Numbered from the stretch's first letter, positions 44,640 through 53,901 are shown. The stretch is 64,000 nucleotides of DNA from ZC4RG30 sp049841155 (GCA_049841155.1 JASGHI010000001.1:62001-126000), one strand, 5' to 3'. Notes: a model not told the origin generated them from the letters alone. Numbers and translations are program-made.

Positions 44640-46604
44640 TCAGAAGTGGTAGCTGTAGTTCAGGTAGCCCGTACGCGGCACGCCGAGGTTGCGGTACATG
44701 AAGCGCACCGGCGGGCTGGAGCCGGTCACGGCCGCCGAGCGGATGCGCGTGACGTACGCGGTGTCGAACAGGTTCTCGATGCGCGCGCCGATGCGATGGC
44801 GGTGATTGCCGTCGAGGAACCAGTGTGCGCCGAGGTTTGCGATCACGTCGCCGCCATAACGCTGCACACCGAATCCTGCGAGCGATGTGGTGCTCGTCGT
44901 GCCGAAATACTTGAGGGCCAGGTCCAGGCCGCCGCGCCCGCTGCCGGCCTGATACCTGAGGCCCAGCTTGCCGCTGTGACGCGGGCGGTCCGCGAGCTGC
45001 TGGCCGGTGCCCTGTGCCAGCTCGCGGCTGTAGGTGTAGCTCGAATCGAAGGACAGGGTATCCGTAAGGTCGCCTTTGAGCAGCAGCTCGCCGCCGGACA
45101 CTTTGACCTCTTCGTCCACATTCACGAACAGGCCCGAGAATCCTTCGGGCGGATTGCTGTCGTCCTCCATGATGAGGTTGTTGATGCGCCGCTGCCAGCC
45201 GGTGAGCTGCCAGTGCAGGGGCCGTGAGGCCAGCTCGAAGTTGCCGCCGATGGCGAGATTGATTCCCAGGCTCTTTTCCGGCTCGAGGTTCGGATTGCCG
45301 CGAGTGTCGTCGGGTTCGATGCCGTACAGCTGATAGGCGTCCGGCAGCAGGAAGGAAGTGCCGATGACCGTCTCCACGTACAGCGCCTTCGAAAACTCAT
45401 GGATGCCCGAGACGCTCCACACGGTGGCGTCGGCGCCGCCCGTGTGGTTGTAGCGCAGGCCGGCGGTGAAGCGCGTGGAGGCCGACAGGTCGTCAGTGCT
45501 GCGGATCTGCGCATAGACGGCCTGGGCGGTTTCCTTCAGGCCGTCGATGCGCAGCACTTCGTCGCGCCCATGGTAGCGCTGGAAGTCGTAGCCCACGTGG
45601 TATTCAAAGTTCTTCGACAGCGCGAGCTTTGCCGCCGCGCTGGCGCCCGCATCGCGGTAGCCCCAGTACGCCGTGTCGGAGCGGTCCGTGGAGGGGTAGT
45701 AGTCCGTGTCCCATTTGTGCACATAGCCCTTGAGATACAGCTCCACCTGTTCCGAGGGCGTGAGGTCGAGGCGGGCGCTCAATACATCCTCGCTGCGGTC
45801 GTTCACGTTGGTGTTGGAGAGGTTCGGGTAGTCCAGCGCCGCTTCGGTATGCACGCCTTGCAGCGTGAGGCGGGTGCTGTCGGTGAAGTCGAAGCCGTAC
45901 TTGAGGCCGAAGCTTGCGACGTCGTAGCGGCGCTTGCGCGTGGTGGCATTGGGCTGCAGGGCGTCGTAGAGCCAGTAGCCATCGGATTCATCCTTCGAAG
46001 CCCAGCCGACGAAATGGTGCTTGCCCACGGCGCCGCGCGCGTAACCATTCACATGCATGCCGTTGCGGCTGTCTGCGCCCGCGCTGATTTCACCATCTGG
46101 CGTGTCGGAAAAGGCGCGGGTGACGATATTGATCACGCCGGCCGCGGCCTGGGTGCCATAGAGCAGACCCTGGCCGGCTTTGAGGATTTCCATGCGCTCG
46201 ATCATGCTGGCGGGCAGCGTGTCGGAAGGGCTGGTGCCGTTGTACAGGCGGTTGTTGATGCGCACGCCGTCCACGGTCCAGAGCACATCGGCGGTGCGCG
46301 AACCCTGCAGCGAGAGGTTCACGTAGCTGAAAGCGCCGGCCTGGGTGGCCACATAGGCGCCGGGTACCAGCATCTCCAGGCCCTGAGTCACGTCCACGAA
46401 GCCGTGGTTCTTCATCTCCTCGCTGGAGACGAAGGTGACGTCGTTGCCGTAGCGCGACAATTCCAGCGGGGTGGTCACTTCGAGGCTGCGGGCTGTGACG
46501 ATCACTTCGCGCAGTGCGTCATCGTCCGTCTGGGCGGCGATGGCGGTCAGCGGCAGCGAAATACCCAGTGCGATCAGGACCGAGCGGTGGACCGAATACA
46601 TCAT
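44640..46604 (-). CDS. TonB-dependent outer-membrane receptor
   Basis: A 654-residue receptor with a signal peptide (to about residue 24, AIAAQ), a TonB box-like segment (LREVIVTARS), a plug domain (about 30-155: SLQGSRTADVLWTVDGVRINN, GQGLLYGTQAAAGVINIVT) and a 22-strand barrel ending in the usual terminal Phe (YSYHF). The ligand is not evident: siderophore and cobalamin are both possible. AGGGAGA precedes the double ATG. It is divergent from the cobalamin riboswitch, which reads towards nrdA, so that switch does not control it directly. The operon partner is the PepSY protein. Confidence 0.92.
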   Translation of the reverse strand: MMYSVHRSVLIALGISLPLTAIAAQTDDDALREVIVTARSLEVTTPLELSRYGNDVTFVSSEEMKNHGFVDVTQGLEMLVPGAYVATQAGAFSYVNLSLQGSRTADVLWTVDGVRINNRLYNGTSPSDTLPASMIERMEILKAGQGLLYGTQAAAGVINIVTRAFSDTPDGEISAGADSRNGMHVNGYARGAVGKHHFVGWASKDESDGYWLYDALQPNATTRKRRYDVASFGLKYGFDFTDSTRLTLQGVHTEAALDYPNLSNTNVNDRSEDVLSARLDLTPSEQVELYLKGYVHKWDTDYYPSTDRSDTAYWGYRDAGASAAAKLALSKNFEYHVGYDFQRYHGRDEVLRIDGLKETAQAVYAQIRSTDDLSASTRFTAGLRYNHTGGADATVWSVSGIHEFSKALYVETVIGTSFLLPDAYQLYGIEPDDTRGNPNLEPEKSLGINLAIGGNFELASRPLHWQLTGWQRRINNLIMEDDSNPPEGFSGLFVNVDEEVKVSGGELLLKGDLTDTLSFDSSYTYSRELAQGTGQQLADRPRHSGKLGLRYQAGSGRGGLDLALKYFGTTSTTSLAGFGVQRYGGDVIANLGAHWFLDGNHRHRIGARIENLFDTAYVTRIRSAAVTGSSPPVRFMYRNLGVPRTGYLNYSYHF

Positions 46605-46707
46605 GTTTCTCCCTGGGTTCCAATTCAGGGCGGTGACACTGGACGACTCGAGTACGGCGCCGCCAGTAATTAACGGTTGCCACAACGTTTGCGAACGCAG
46701 GACCGTC

Positions 46708-46736
46708 TTGACGGTGTCGCGCGGCGTCTATATCTT
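46708..46736 (+). promoter_or_regulatory. Probable sigma-70 promoter of nrdAB
   Basis: TTGACG (46708-46713) and TATCTT (46731-46736) are spaced by exactly 17 bases. The transcript would start near 46743, immediately before the cobalamin aptamer. The rest of 46605-46707 should hold the receptor promoter on the other strand, which I could not place. Confidence 0.55.
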
Positions 46737-46749
46737 GGGTCTGCCAGCG

Positions 46750-46975
46750 GCGCCCAATCCCATATCTGGTATGTGGGGGCGGGCTTAATAGGGAATCCGG
46801 TGACCTGCTCCCAGGAGCGGGGAATCCGGAACTGCCCCGCAGCGGTGACCGGGAACGAAAGGCGCGAAAACACTGTGGATCTGCGAAGGATCCGCGGGAA
46901 GTGCGCCCGGTAGGCAAGGCCGAAAGGCTCGCCCGGAAGTCCGAAGACCTGCCGCAGCCAGCGCTCCCTTGTGGG
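46750..46975 (+). promoter_or_regulatory. Cobalamin (adenosylcobalamin) riboswitch
   Basis: The conserved blocks appear in order: TTAATAGGGAATCCGGTG (46785-46802), GGGAATCCGGAACTGCCCCGCAGCGGTGA across 46820-46848 (the B12 box, CTGCCCCGCAGCGGTGA being its core), GCAAGGC then GCCCGGAAGTCCGAAGACCTGCC (46931-46953). This is a full aptamer on the plus strand. It lies ~150 bases before nrdA. Cobalamin binding normally represses the downstream genes. Confidence 0.95.
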
Positions 46976-47005
46976 GCGGTGATGGTCTGTCGGGCTCTCG
47001 TGGGA

Positions 47006-47048
47006 GGAGCTGGCGACGCGTGGGGCCTGTGCCTTCCCGGCCAGCTCC
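47006..47048 (+). promoter_or_regulatory. Hairpin in the riboswitch expression platform
   Basis: GGAGCTGGC (47006-47014) and GCCAGCTCC (47040-47048) are perfect complements with a 25-base loop, followed by GGCGTTTCCCGTTGTTCCC. It sits between the cobalamin aptamer and nrdA. It could be a terminator-like arm or part of a ribosome-site switch; there is no long U-tract. Confidence 0.45.
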
Positions 47049-47098
47049 GGCGTTTCCCGTTGTTCCCGCCGGCCCCGTTCGGGAGCGGAAGACAACAC

Positions 47099-49513
47099 AT
47101 GACCCTCGAAGCAGTTTCCTCCGGCGCGCCGCCGCGCGCGCCTCTCCAATCCGGATTCAGGCTCACGCCGCCGCAGTCGGCGCGCACGGCCATGGCCGTC
47201 ACCAAGCGCAGCGGCGAGCGCGAACCGGTGGACGTGAACAAGATCGTGCGCGCGGTGAGCCGCTGCTGCGAGGGCCTCGCCGAGGTCGATGCCATGCGGG
47301 TGGCGCTGAAGACCATTGCCGGGCTTTACGACGGCGCCACCACGCGCGAACTGGACGAGCTTTCGATCCGCACCGCCGCCTCGTTCATCGTGGAGGAGCC
47401 GGAATATTCGCTGCTGGCCTCGCGGCTGCTGGGCGCCTTCATCGACAAGGAGGTGCAGGGCCAGGGCGTGTATTCGTTCTCGCAGTCGATCCGCCTGGGC
47501 TTCGACGTGGGGCTGATCAACGAGCGGGTGCTGGACTTCGTGGAGTCGCATGCCCGCAAGCTCAACGATGCGCTCGATGCGGCGCGCTCGCAGCGGCTGG
47601 AATATTTCGGGCTGCGCACGCTCTATGACCGCTACCTGCTCAAGCATCCCACGCGCCGCCTCGTCATCGAGACGCCGCAGCACTTCTGGCTGCGCATCGC
47701 GGTGTCACTGGCCACGGGCGTGCAGGAGGCGCTGGAGCTCTACGATCTGATGTCGCGCCTGGAGTACGTGCCCAGTTCGCCCACCCTCTTCAATGCGGGC
47801 ACCCGGCACGAGCAGCTGTCGAGCTGCTTCCTGCTCGATTCGCCGCAGGATTCGCTCGAGTCCATCTACGACCGCTACAAGGACGTGGCGCTGCTGTCGA
47901 AGTTCTCCGGCGGCATTGGCCTCGCCTTCCACCGCGTGCGCGCCGAAGGCTCGCTGATCCGCGCCACCAACGGCCTTTCCAACGGCATCGTGCCCTGGCT
48001 CAAAACGCTGGATTCCTCGGTGGCGGCGGTGAACCAGGGCGGCAAGCGCAAGGGGGCGGCCTGCGTTTACCTGGAACCCTGGCATGCGGATGTGGAGAGC
48101 TTCCTCGAGCTGCGCGACAACACCGGCGACGAGGGGCGGCGCACGCATCACATCAACATCGCCAACTGGATCCCGGACCTGTTCATGCGCCGCGTGGAGC
48201 AGGACGGGCAATGGTCGCTGTTCGATCCCAAGGATGTGCCGCAGCTGCCGGATCTGTTCGGCGAGGATTTCGATGCGGCCTACGAGCAGGCCGAGATCAC
48301 CGGCCTTGCGAAGAAGCAGTTGCCGGCGCGTGACCTGTATGCGCGCATGATGCGGGTGCTGGCGCAGACCGGCAACGGCTGGATGACCTTCAAGGACAAG
48401 AGCAACCGCGCCTGCAACCAGACGGGACAGGCCGGCCACACTGTGCACCTGTCGAACCTGTGCACCGAGATCCTCGAGGTGACCAGCCAGGGCGAGACGG
48501 CGGTGTGCAACCTGGGGTCGATCAATCTCGGGCGGCATGTGGGGCCGGAAGGTTTCGACTTCGAACAGCTGGCGCACACGGTGCAGGTGGCCGTGCGGCA
48601 GCTCGACCGCGTGATCGATCTGAACTACTACCCCATCGGCACGGCGCGTGCCTCCAACATGCGCTGGCGGCCGGTGGGGCTGGGGCTCATGGGCCTGCAG
48701 GATGTGTTCTTCCGGCTGCGGCTGCCGTTCGACAGCGGGCAGGCGCGCCAACTGTCCACCCGCATCCAGGAGACCATCTACTTCCATGCGCTGCGCACCT
48801 CGATGGAGCTGGCCAGGGAGCAGGGCGCCCACGATGCCTTTGCCGAGACGCGCGCGGCGCGCGGCGAACTGCAGTTCGAGGCCTGGGGTGTGCAGCCTGC
48901 CGATGCGGCGCGCTGGGAGGAACTGCGCGCAGAGATCAAGGCGCATGGCCTGCGCAACAGCCTGCTGATCGCCATCGCGCCCACGGCCACCATCGCGTCG
49001 ATCGCCGGCTGCTACGAATGCATCGAGCCGCAGGTGTCGAACCTGTTCAAGCGCGAGACGCTGTCGGGCGATTTCCTGCAGGTGAACCGCTATCTGGTGG
49101 ACGAGCTCAAGCAGCTGGGATTGTGGACCAGCGAGATCCGCGATGCGGTGAAGCTTGCCGACGGTTCGATACAGGGCATCGCCGAGATCCCCGAGGAATT
49201 GCGCGCCATCTACCGCACGGCCTGGGAGCTGCCGATGAAGGCGCTGATCGACCTTGCGGCCGAGCGCGGCGCCTTCATCGACCAGAGCCAGTCGCTGAAC
49301 CTGTTCATGGCCAATCCGAACATCGGCGCGCTGTCGAGCATGTACATGTATGCGTGGAAGTGCGGCCTGAAGACCACTTACTACCTGCGCTCGCGGCCGG
49401 CGACGCAGATCGCCAAGACCACTGTGGGCGCTGCCGCTGCCGATGCAAAACGCGATCAGGCGGCGGTGGTCTGCTCCCTTGAAAACCCCGAGACCTGCGA
49501 GGCCTGCCAATGA
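47099..49513 (+). CDS. nrdA: Class Ia ribonucleoside-diphosphate reductase, alpha subunit
   Basis: NrdA reduces ribonucleoside diphosphates to deoxyribonucleotides, needing a tyrosyl radical delivered by NrdB and no B12. This 804-residue protein has an ATP cone (about 33-120), the substrate cysteine in HEQLSSCFLL, the thiyl-radical cysteine in HLSNLCTEI (Asn-x-Cys-x-Glu), a second active-site cysteine in TAVCNLGSINL, and a C-terminal Cys pair (CEACQ) that takes electrons from thioredoxin or glutaredoxin. The ATG at 47099 is 150 bases after the cobalamin riboswitch. The overlap ATGA joins it to nrdB. Confidence 0.96.
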   Translation: MTLEAVSSGAPPRAPLQSGFRLTPPQSARTAMAVTKRSGEREPVDVNKIVRAVSRCCEGLAEVDAMRVALKTIAGLYDGATTRELDELSIRTAASFIVEEPEYSLLASRLLGAFIDKEVQGQGVYSFSQSIRLGFDVGLINERVLDFVESHARKLNDALDAARSQRLEYFGLRTLYDRYLLKHPTRRLVIETPQHFWLRIAVSLATGVQEALELYDLMSRLEYVPSSPTLFNAGTRHEQLSSCFLLDSPQDSLESIYDRYKDVALLSKFSGGIGLAFHRVRAEGSLIRATNGLSNGIVPWLKTLDSSVAAVNQGGKRKGAACVYLEPWHADVESFLELRDNTGDEGRRTHHINIANWIPDLFMRRVEQDGQWSLFDPKDVPQLPDLFGEDFDAAYEQAEITGLAKKQLPARDLYARMMRVLAQTGNGWMTFKDKSNRACNQTGQAGHTVHLSNLCTEILEVTSQGETAVCNLGSINLGRHVGPEGFDFEQLAHTVQVAVRQLDRVIDLNYYPIGTARASNMRWRPVGLGLMGLQDVFFRLRLPFDSGQARQLSTRIQETIYFHALRTSMELAREQGAHDAFAETRAARGELQFEAWGVQPADAARWEELRAEIKAHGLRNSLLIAIAPTATIASIAGCYECIEPQVSNLFKRETLSGDFLQVNRYLVDELKQLGLWTSEIRDAVKLADGSIQGIAEIPEELRAIYRTAWELPMKALIDLAAERGAFIDQSQSLNLFMANPNIGALSSMYMYAWKCGLKTTYYLRSRPATQIAKTTVGAAAADAKRDQAAVVCSLENPETCEACQ

Positions 49514-50526
49514 GCGCGCGACAGACGAACCTTCTTGACCCCGGTTTCGACCTCACGCTGCGGCCGATGCGCTATCCGCGCTTCTACGAGATGTACCGTG
49601 GCGCCATCAAGAACACCTGGACGGTGGAGGAGATCGACTTCCAGATCGACCTCGGCCATCTGCGCGGGCGCATGACGCCGGCCGAGCGGCATCTGATCGA
49701 GCGCCTGGTGGCCTTCTTCGCCACCGGCGACACCATCGTGGCCAACAACCTCGTGATCAGCCTGTACCGGCACATCAATGCGCCCGAGGCGCGCATGTAT
49801 CTTTCCCGGCAGCTCTATGAGGAGGCGCTGCACATCCAGTTCTACCTCACGCTGCTGGACAACTATGTGCCGGATCCGGCGCGGCGCGCGCAGGCGTTCG
49901 CCGCGGTGGAGAACATTCCCTCCATCCGGGCCAAGGCCGAGTTCTGCCAGCGCTGGACCGACGAGGTCTATGCGGTGCAGGGCCTCGCCACGGATGCCGA
50001 CAAGCGCCGCTTCGTGCTGAACCTCACGGCTTTCGCGGCCTGCATCGAGGGGCTGTTCTTCTTCGGCGCCTTCGCCTATGTGTATTTCCTGCGTTCGCGC
50101 GGATTGCTGCCGGGTCTTGCGGCGGGCACCAACTGGGTGTTCCGCGACGAGAGCGCGCACATGGCCTTCGCCTTCGAGGTGCTGCGTACGGTGCGGCGCG
50201 AGAGCCCCGAGCTCTTCGACGAGGAATGGGCCGCCAACGTGCGCGAGATGATCGCCTCGGCGGTGGACTGCGAATCGCAGTTCGCCGAGGACGTGCTGTC
50301 GGGCGGCGTGGTGGGCATGACGCGCGCCGAAATGCGCCAGTACCTGGAGTATGTGGCCGACCAGCGCTTAGCGCAGCTTGGACTGCCGCCGCTGTACGGC
50401 TCGAAGAACCCGTTCCACTTCATGGAACTGCAGGACGTGCAGGAGCTGACCAACTTCTTCGAGCGCCGGGTTTCGGCCTACCAGGTGGCGGTGCAGGGCG
50501 AGGTGGCCTTCGACCAGGCGTTCTGA
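49510..50526 (+). CDS. nrdB: Class Ia ribonucleoside-diphosphate reductase, beta subunit
   Basis: A 338-residue ferritin-like subunit that holds the diiron-tyrosyl radical. Metal ligands are seen in order: Asp in FFATGDTIVANN, Glu and His in EEALHIQFY, Glu in CIEGLFFF, and Glu and His in RDESAHMAF. The radical tyrosine is present four residues after the first His (HIQFY), as in E. coli Tyr122, so this is class Ia and not the Tyr-less Ic type. The C-terminus VAFDQAF differs from the E. coli tail but plays the NrdA-docking role. Translated with nrdA (ATGA). Confidence 0.95.
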   Translation: MSARQTNLLDPGFDLTLRPMRYPRFYEMYRGAIKNTWTVEEIDFQIDLGHLRGRMTPAERHLIERLVAFFATGDTIVANNLVISLYRHINAPEARMYLSRQLYEEALHIQFYLTLLDNYVPDPARRAQAFAAVENIPSIRAKAEFCQRWTDEVYAVQGLATDADKRRFVLNLTAFAACIEGLFFFGAFAYVYFLRSRGLLPGLAAGTNWVFRDESAHMAFAFEVLRTVRRESPELFDEEWAANVREMIASAVDCESQFAEDVLSGGVVGMTRAEMRQYLEYVADQRLAQLGLPPLYGSKNPFHFMELQDVQELTNFFERRVSAYQVAVQGEVAFDQAF

Positions 50527-50571
50527 CGGGCGTGAATCCGCCGCGGTCTGCCTGGCGCGGCAATGACGAGC

Positions 50572-52047
50572 TCAGGTGCCGCAGAAGGTGGCGGCCACGC
50601 GCTCGTCATCGCGCGGCGGGCGCGCCAAATCCTCCATTCCCGGTTGATCGGCGAAAGGCTGCTGCAGCACCGTCAGCAGCCTTGTGAAGGGCGCAAGGTC
50701 GCCGTGGTCCGACGCGGCCGCCAGTGCCTGCTCCACGCGATGGTTGCGTGCAATGAAGGCCGGGTTGGCGCTGCGTATGCCTTCGCGCACCTGGGTCGGT
50801 GTGGCGCCTTCCGTAGCCAGCCGCCGGCGCCAGGCAGCGAGCCACTCATCAACGGCGGCCGGTTCGCGGAATTGCTGGCGGAAACCTTCTTCATGCGCCG
50901 CCCCCAGTGCGGCATCTGCCAGGGCGCGCAGACTGCTGGTGAAGTCGGCGTGACCCACGTGCAGTGCCATGAGCAGATCACTGATCAACGGGGCATCTGC
51001 GTCGCGCACTGACATGAGCCCCAGTTTGGCGCCCATGCGCTGCCGGAAGCCGAGATCGAAATCTGCGGCGAAGCGCTGCACCGGTACCGTGGCCAGTCCG
51101 ATGGCGCGCTGCTCGTCGGGCTCGATGAGCGGCAGCAGCGCGTCGGCCAGACGCGCGAGATTCCACTGTGCGATGGCGGGCTGGTTGCCGAAGGCGTAGC
51201 GGCCGCGCCGGTCGATGGAGCTGAACACGGTGTGCGGATCGTAGTGGTCCATGAAGGCGCAGGGGCCGTAGTCGATGGTCTCGCCGGACAGCGTCATGTT
51301 GTCGGTGTTCATGACGCCGTGGATGAAACCCACGCTCATCCACTGCGCGATGAGACTGGCCTGGCGCTGGGCAACGCGCTCCAGAAAAGCCAGCGCGCGG
51401 CTGTCCGCCGCTGCGAGGTCCGGGTCGTGGCGTGCGATGGCGTAGTCGAGCAGCAGGCGCAGGCCTTCCACGTCGTTGCGGGCCCGGAAGTACTGGAAAG
51501 TGCCCACGCGCAGATGGCTGGTGGCCACCCGCGTGAGCACCGCGCCCGGCAGTACCGAGTCGCGGAACACCGGCTCCCCCGTGGCGACCACGGCCAGCGA
51601 GCGCGTGGTGGGAATGCCCAGTGCATGCATGGCCTCGCTGACGAGATATTCGCGCAGCATGGGTCCGAGGGCGGCGCGGCCGTCGCCGCCGCGCGAGAAA
51701 GGCGTGCGACCGGAGCCCTTGAGCTGGATGTCGTAGCGCCGCCCGCCGTGGCGCTTCTCTCCCAGCAGCAGCGCGCGGCCGTCGCCCAGCTCGGCAACGA
51801 AGTGCGCGAATTGATGGCCGGCATAGGCCATGGCGAGCGGACGCGCGTCGTCAGGCGGGCGGTTGCCTGAAAGTGCCTGCGCCCAGGCATGACGCTGCGC
51901 ATCGGTGCGGGCGTAGGGCAGGTCCAGCTCGCGGGCCAATGGTTCGTTGAAGACCAGGAGTGCCGGAGCCCGGGCCGGTTCCGGCGCGACCCGTGCGAAG
52001 AAGCGTGACGGCAGCTGCGAGTAGCTGTGTTCGAGACCCAGATTCAT
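50572..52047 (-). CDS. selO: SelO/YdiU family protein adenylyltransferase
   Basis: SelO is a pseudokinase-fold enzyme that transfers AMP to protein Ser/Thr/Tyr residues, linked to redox stress. The 491-residue protein shows the family blocks YAGHQFAHFVAELGDGRAL, DIQLKGSGRTPFSRGGDG, and the metal-binding NTDNMTLSGETIDYGPCAF loop. It ends FCGT, where the Cys at the third last position replaces the selenocysteine of eukaryotic SelO. The ATG at 52047 gives the usual length; the frame remains open further upstream but without family sequence. Confidence 0.95.
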   Translation of the reverse strand: MNLGLEHSYSQLPSRFFARVAPEPARAPALLVFNEPLARELDLPYARTDAQRHAWAQALSGNRPPDDARPLAMAYAGHQFAHFVAELGDGRALLLGEKRHGGRRYDIQLKGSGRTPFSRGGDGRAALGPMLREYLVSEAMHALGIPTTRSLAVVATGEPVFRDSVLPGAVLTRVATSHLRVGTFQYFRARNDVEGLRLLLDYAIARHDPDLAAADSRALAFLERVAQRQASLIAQWMSVGFIHGVMNTDNMTLSGETIDYGPCAFMDHYDPHTVFSSIDRRGRYAFGNQPAIAQWNLARLADALLPLIEPDEQRAIGLATVPVQRFAADFDLGFRQRMGAKLGLMSVRDADAPLISDLLMALHVGHADFTSSLRALADAALGAAHEEGFRQQFREPAAVDEWLAAWRRRLATEGATPTQVREGIRSANPAFIARNHRVEQALAAASDHGDLAPFTRLLTVLQQPFADQPGMEDLARPPRDDERVAATFCGT

Positions 52048-52072
52048 GCGCGGGTCGCGGCCTGCCTTGCCG

Positions 52073-53221
52073 TCACTGGCTGCCCCACACCTCGTCGGCG
52101 ATGCGCACCACCAGTTCCAGCTTGCGGCGCTGGTCGTCCCAGGTGAGGTGGTTGCCCTCGGCGTCGCTGGCGAAGCCGCATTGCGGCGAGAGCGCCAGCT
52201 GTTCCAGCGGCGCGTAGCGCGCGGCTTCATCGATGCGCCGCTTCACGTCGTCGGCGTTTTCCATCCGGCCGGACTTGGTGGAGATCAGGCCCAGCACCGC
52301 GATCTTGCCCCTGGGCAGGAAACGCAGCGGTGCGAAGCCGCCGCTGCGCTCGTCGTCGTACTCCATGAAGTACGCATCGATGTGCATCTGCGCCAGCAAT
52401 GCCTCGGCTACGGGCTCGTAATCGCCGCTGGCCGCGAAGGTGCTGCGGAAATTGCCGCGGCACAGGTGCATGGCGAGCAGCATGTCCGGCGGCTTGTGGG
52501 CGACCACGCGGTTGACGAAGCCGGCGTAGCGGCGCGGCAGCTCGTCCGGATCATCGCCGCGGGTACGCGCGGCCTCGCGCATCTGCGGGTCGCACAGATA
52601 GGCGAGGTTGGTGTCGTCGAGCTGCACGTAGTTGCAGCCTGCGGCAGCCAGCGCCCGCAGTTCGTCGCCGTAGGCGCGGGCCACATCTTCGTAGAAGGCG
52701 GGTTCGAGCTGCGGATAGGCTTCGCGGCTGATGCCCTCGCGGCCGCCGCGGAAGTGCAGCATGGTGGGCGAAGGGATGGATACCTTGCCGCGACACCCTT
52801 CGCACAGGCAACCCTGCAGGAAGCGGAAGTCGTCGACCTGGATGTTCCTTGCGTGGCGCACCTTGCCGCTTACGCGGATCACCGGCGGCTGCAGCACTTC
52901 GCTGCCATCGGGCTTCACGATGATCCGTGGCTGCGTGGTGTCGACGCCGTCCAGCTGGTCGAGGAAGTCGATGTGGAAGCAGCCACGCCGGTATTCGCCG
53001 TCGGTGATGCTCTTGAGACCCACCTCCTGCTGGAAGCGCACCACCTCGCGGATGGCGCGGTCCTCGATCTGGCGCAGCTGTGCGGCGTCGATCTGCCTGG
53101 CGGCGAAGCGCTGCCGCGCCTCCAGCAGGAAGGCCGGGCGCAGCAGGCTGCCCACGTGGTCGTAGCGGGCGGGCAGGCGCGGCCGGCGGTCGGAGGCTGC
53201 AGACATAGAGGCCGCAGACAT
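52073..53221 (-). CDS. MetE C-terminal-like (cobalamin-independent) methyltransferase
   Basis: A 382-residue, single-barrel homologue of the C-terminal half of MetE. Zinc-site equivalents are visible: His and Cys in HLCRGNF and Cys in SPQCGFAS, plus VQLDDTNLAYL for substrate binding. Full MetE has ~750 residues, so this is one of the short relatives (UROD/MetE-like) used for methionine or other thiol methylation. RYDHVGSLLRP at the start is typical. The ATG at 53221 overlaps the DUF3313 stop in TGATG. Substrate and methyl donor are unknown. Confidence 0.85.
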   Translation of the reverse strand: MSAASMSAASDRRPRLPARYDHVGSLLRPAFLLEARQRFAARQIDAAQLRQIEDRAIREVVRFQQEVGLKSITDGEYRRGCFHIDFLDQLDGVDTTQPRIIVKPDGSEVLQPPVIRVSGKVRHARNIQVDDFRFLQGCLCEGCRGKVSIPSPTMLHFRGGREGISREAYPQLEPAFYEDVARAYGDELRALAAAGCNYVQLDDTNLAYLCDPQMREAARTRGDDPDELPRRYAGFVNRVVAHKPPDMLLAMHLCRGNFRSTFAASGDYEPVAEALLAQMHIDAYFMEYDDERSGGFAPLRFLPRGKIAVLGLISTKSGRMENADDVKRRIDEAARYAPLEQLALSPQCGFASDAEGNHLTWDDQRRKLELVVRIADEVWGSQ

Positions 53222-53901
53222 CAGGGAGCAGGCTGGCGTTCTTTGGCGGCGTCCAGCGCCCGCTTCAGCTGCGTGGCCCAGCCCGCCAGCATCCGTGCCG
53301 CTTCGGCCTGGTTCCACACATTGTTCGCCCACTCCAGCCGCCCCGTTTCCGGATCGCGCTTGCGGTCGGAGGTGCGGTAGAGCACCGTGCCGGTCACGGC
53401 ATCGCGCAGCGTGGCGTTCAGGCGCATTTCGCCCATGCTCAGTACATAGTTGTGGCGGATGTCCGCCGTCACGACGTCCGGGGCATTAATGTAGAGGTCG
53501 ACGATGTGCGGCTCGACCTCGAGTACTCCGGCGTCGGGCTTGGCGACGACGCCATAGCCGCCTTTTTCGAGCACCCGGCGGAAGGTGTCGTCGGCGAGTT
53601 TGGCGAGATCGTTGCGCAGCTTGTCGACTTCCTGCGGCTTCAATCCGCCGGGACCGCCGTAATCGCGCGGATCCCAGCTCTTGCTGAACTCCACCGTGGC
53701 GGGTTTCAGCAGCACGCGGTCGTATCCGGCCAGGCTGGCGCCGGGCCGCTTGTAGGCCTTGTCGATGTCGCGGACATGGATGGGTTCGAGCCCGTCGTCG
53801 GTGAGTTCGGCGGCGGCGGCCAGACCGATCGAAGCGAACAGTGCGAGCGCGGCAGCGGCGATGGCCAGTCTGTGGGCCGGCTTGCGGGTGGGCGGCTTCA
53901 T
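53221..53901 (-). CDS. DUF3313-like exported protein
   Basis: A 226-residue protein with a signal peptide (about 1-31, ending LAAAAE). The mature part has the DUF3313 pattern: YDRVLLKPATVEFSKSWDP, a KLRNDLAKLADDTFRRVLEKGG helix, VLEVEPHIVDLYINAPD and ATLRDAVTGTVLYR. These are periplasmic or lipoprotein-like folds of unknown function. There is no lipobox Cys. AGGAG precedes the ATG at 53901. It is coupled by TGATG to the MetE-like gene, an odd pairing, and divergent from the next lipoprotein. Confidence 0.78.
   Translation of the reverse strand: MKPPTRKPAHRLAIAAAALALFASIGLAAAAELTDDGLEPIHVRDIDKAYKRPGASLAGYDRVLLKPATVEFSKSWDPRDYGGPGGLKPQEVDKLRNDLAKLADDTFRRVLEKGGYGVVAKPDAGVLEVEPHIVDLYINAPDVVTADIRHNYVLSMGEMRLNATLRDAVTGTVLYRTSDRKRDPETGRLEWANNVWNQAEAARMLAGWATQLKRALDAAKERQPAP

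Noticed and set aside
46750..46975. B12 riboswitch as regulator of the TonB receptor
   Set aside because: All conserved blocks read on the plus strand, towards nrdA, while the receptor is on the minus strand.
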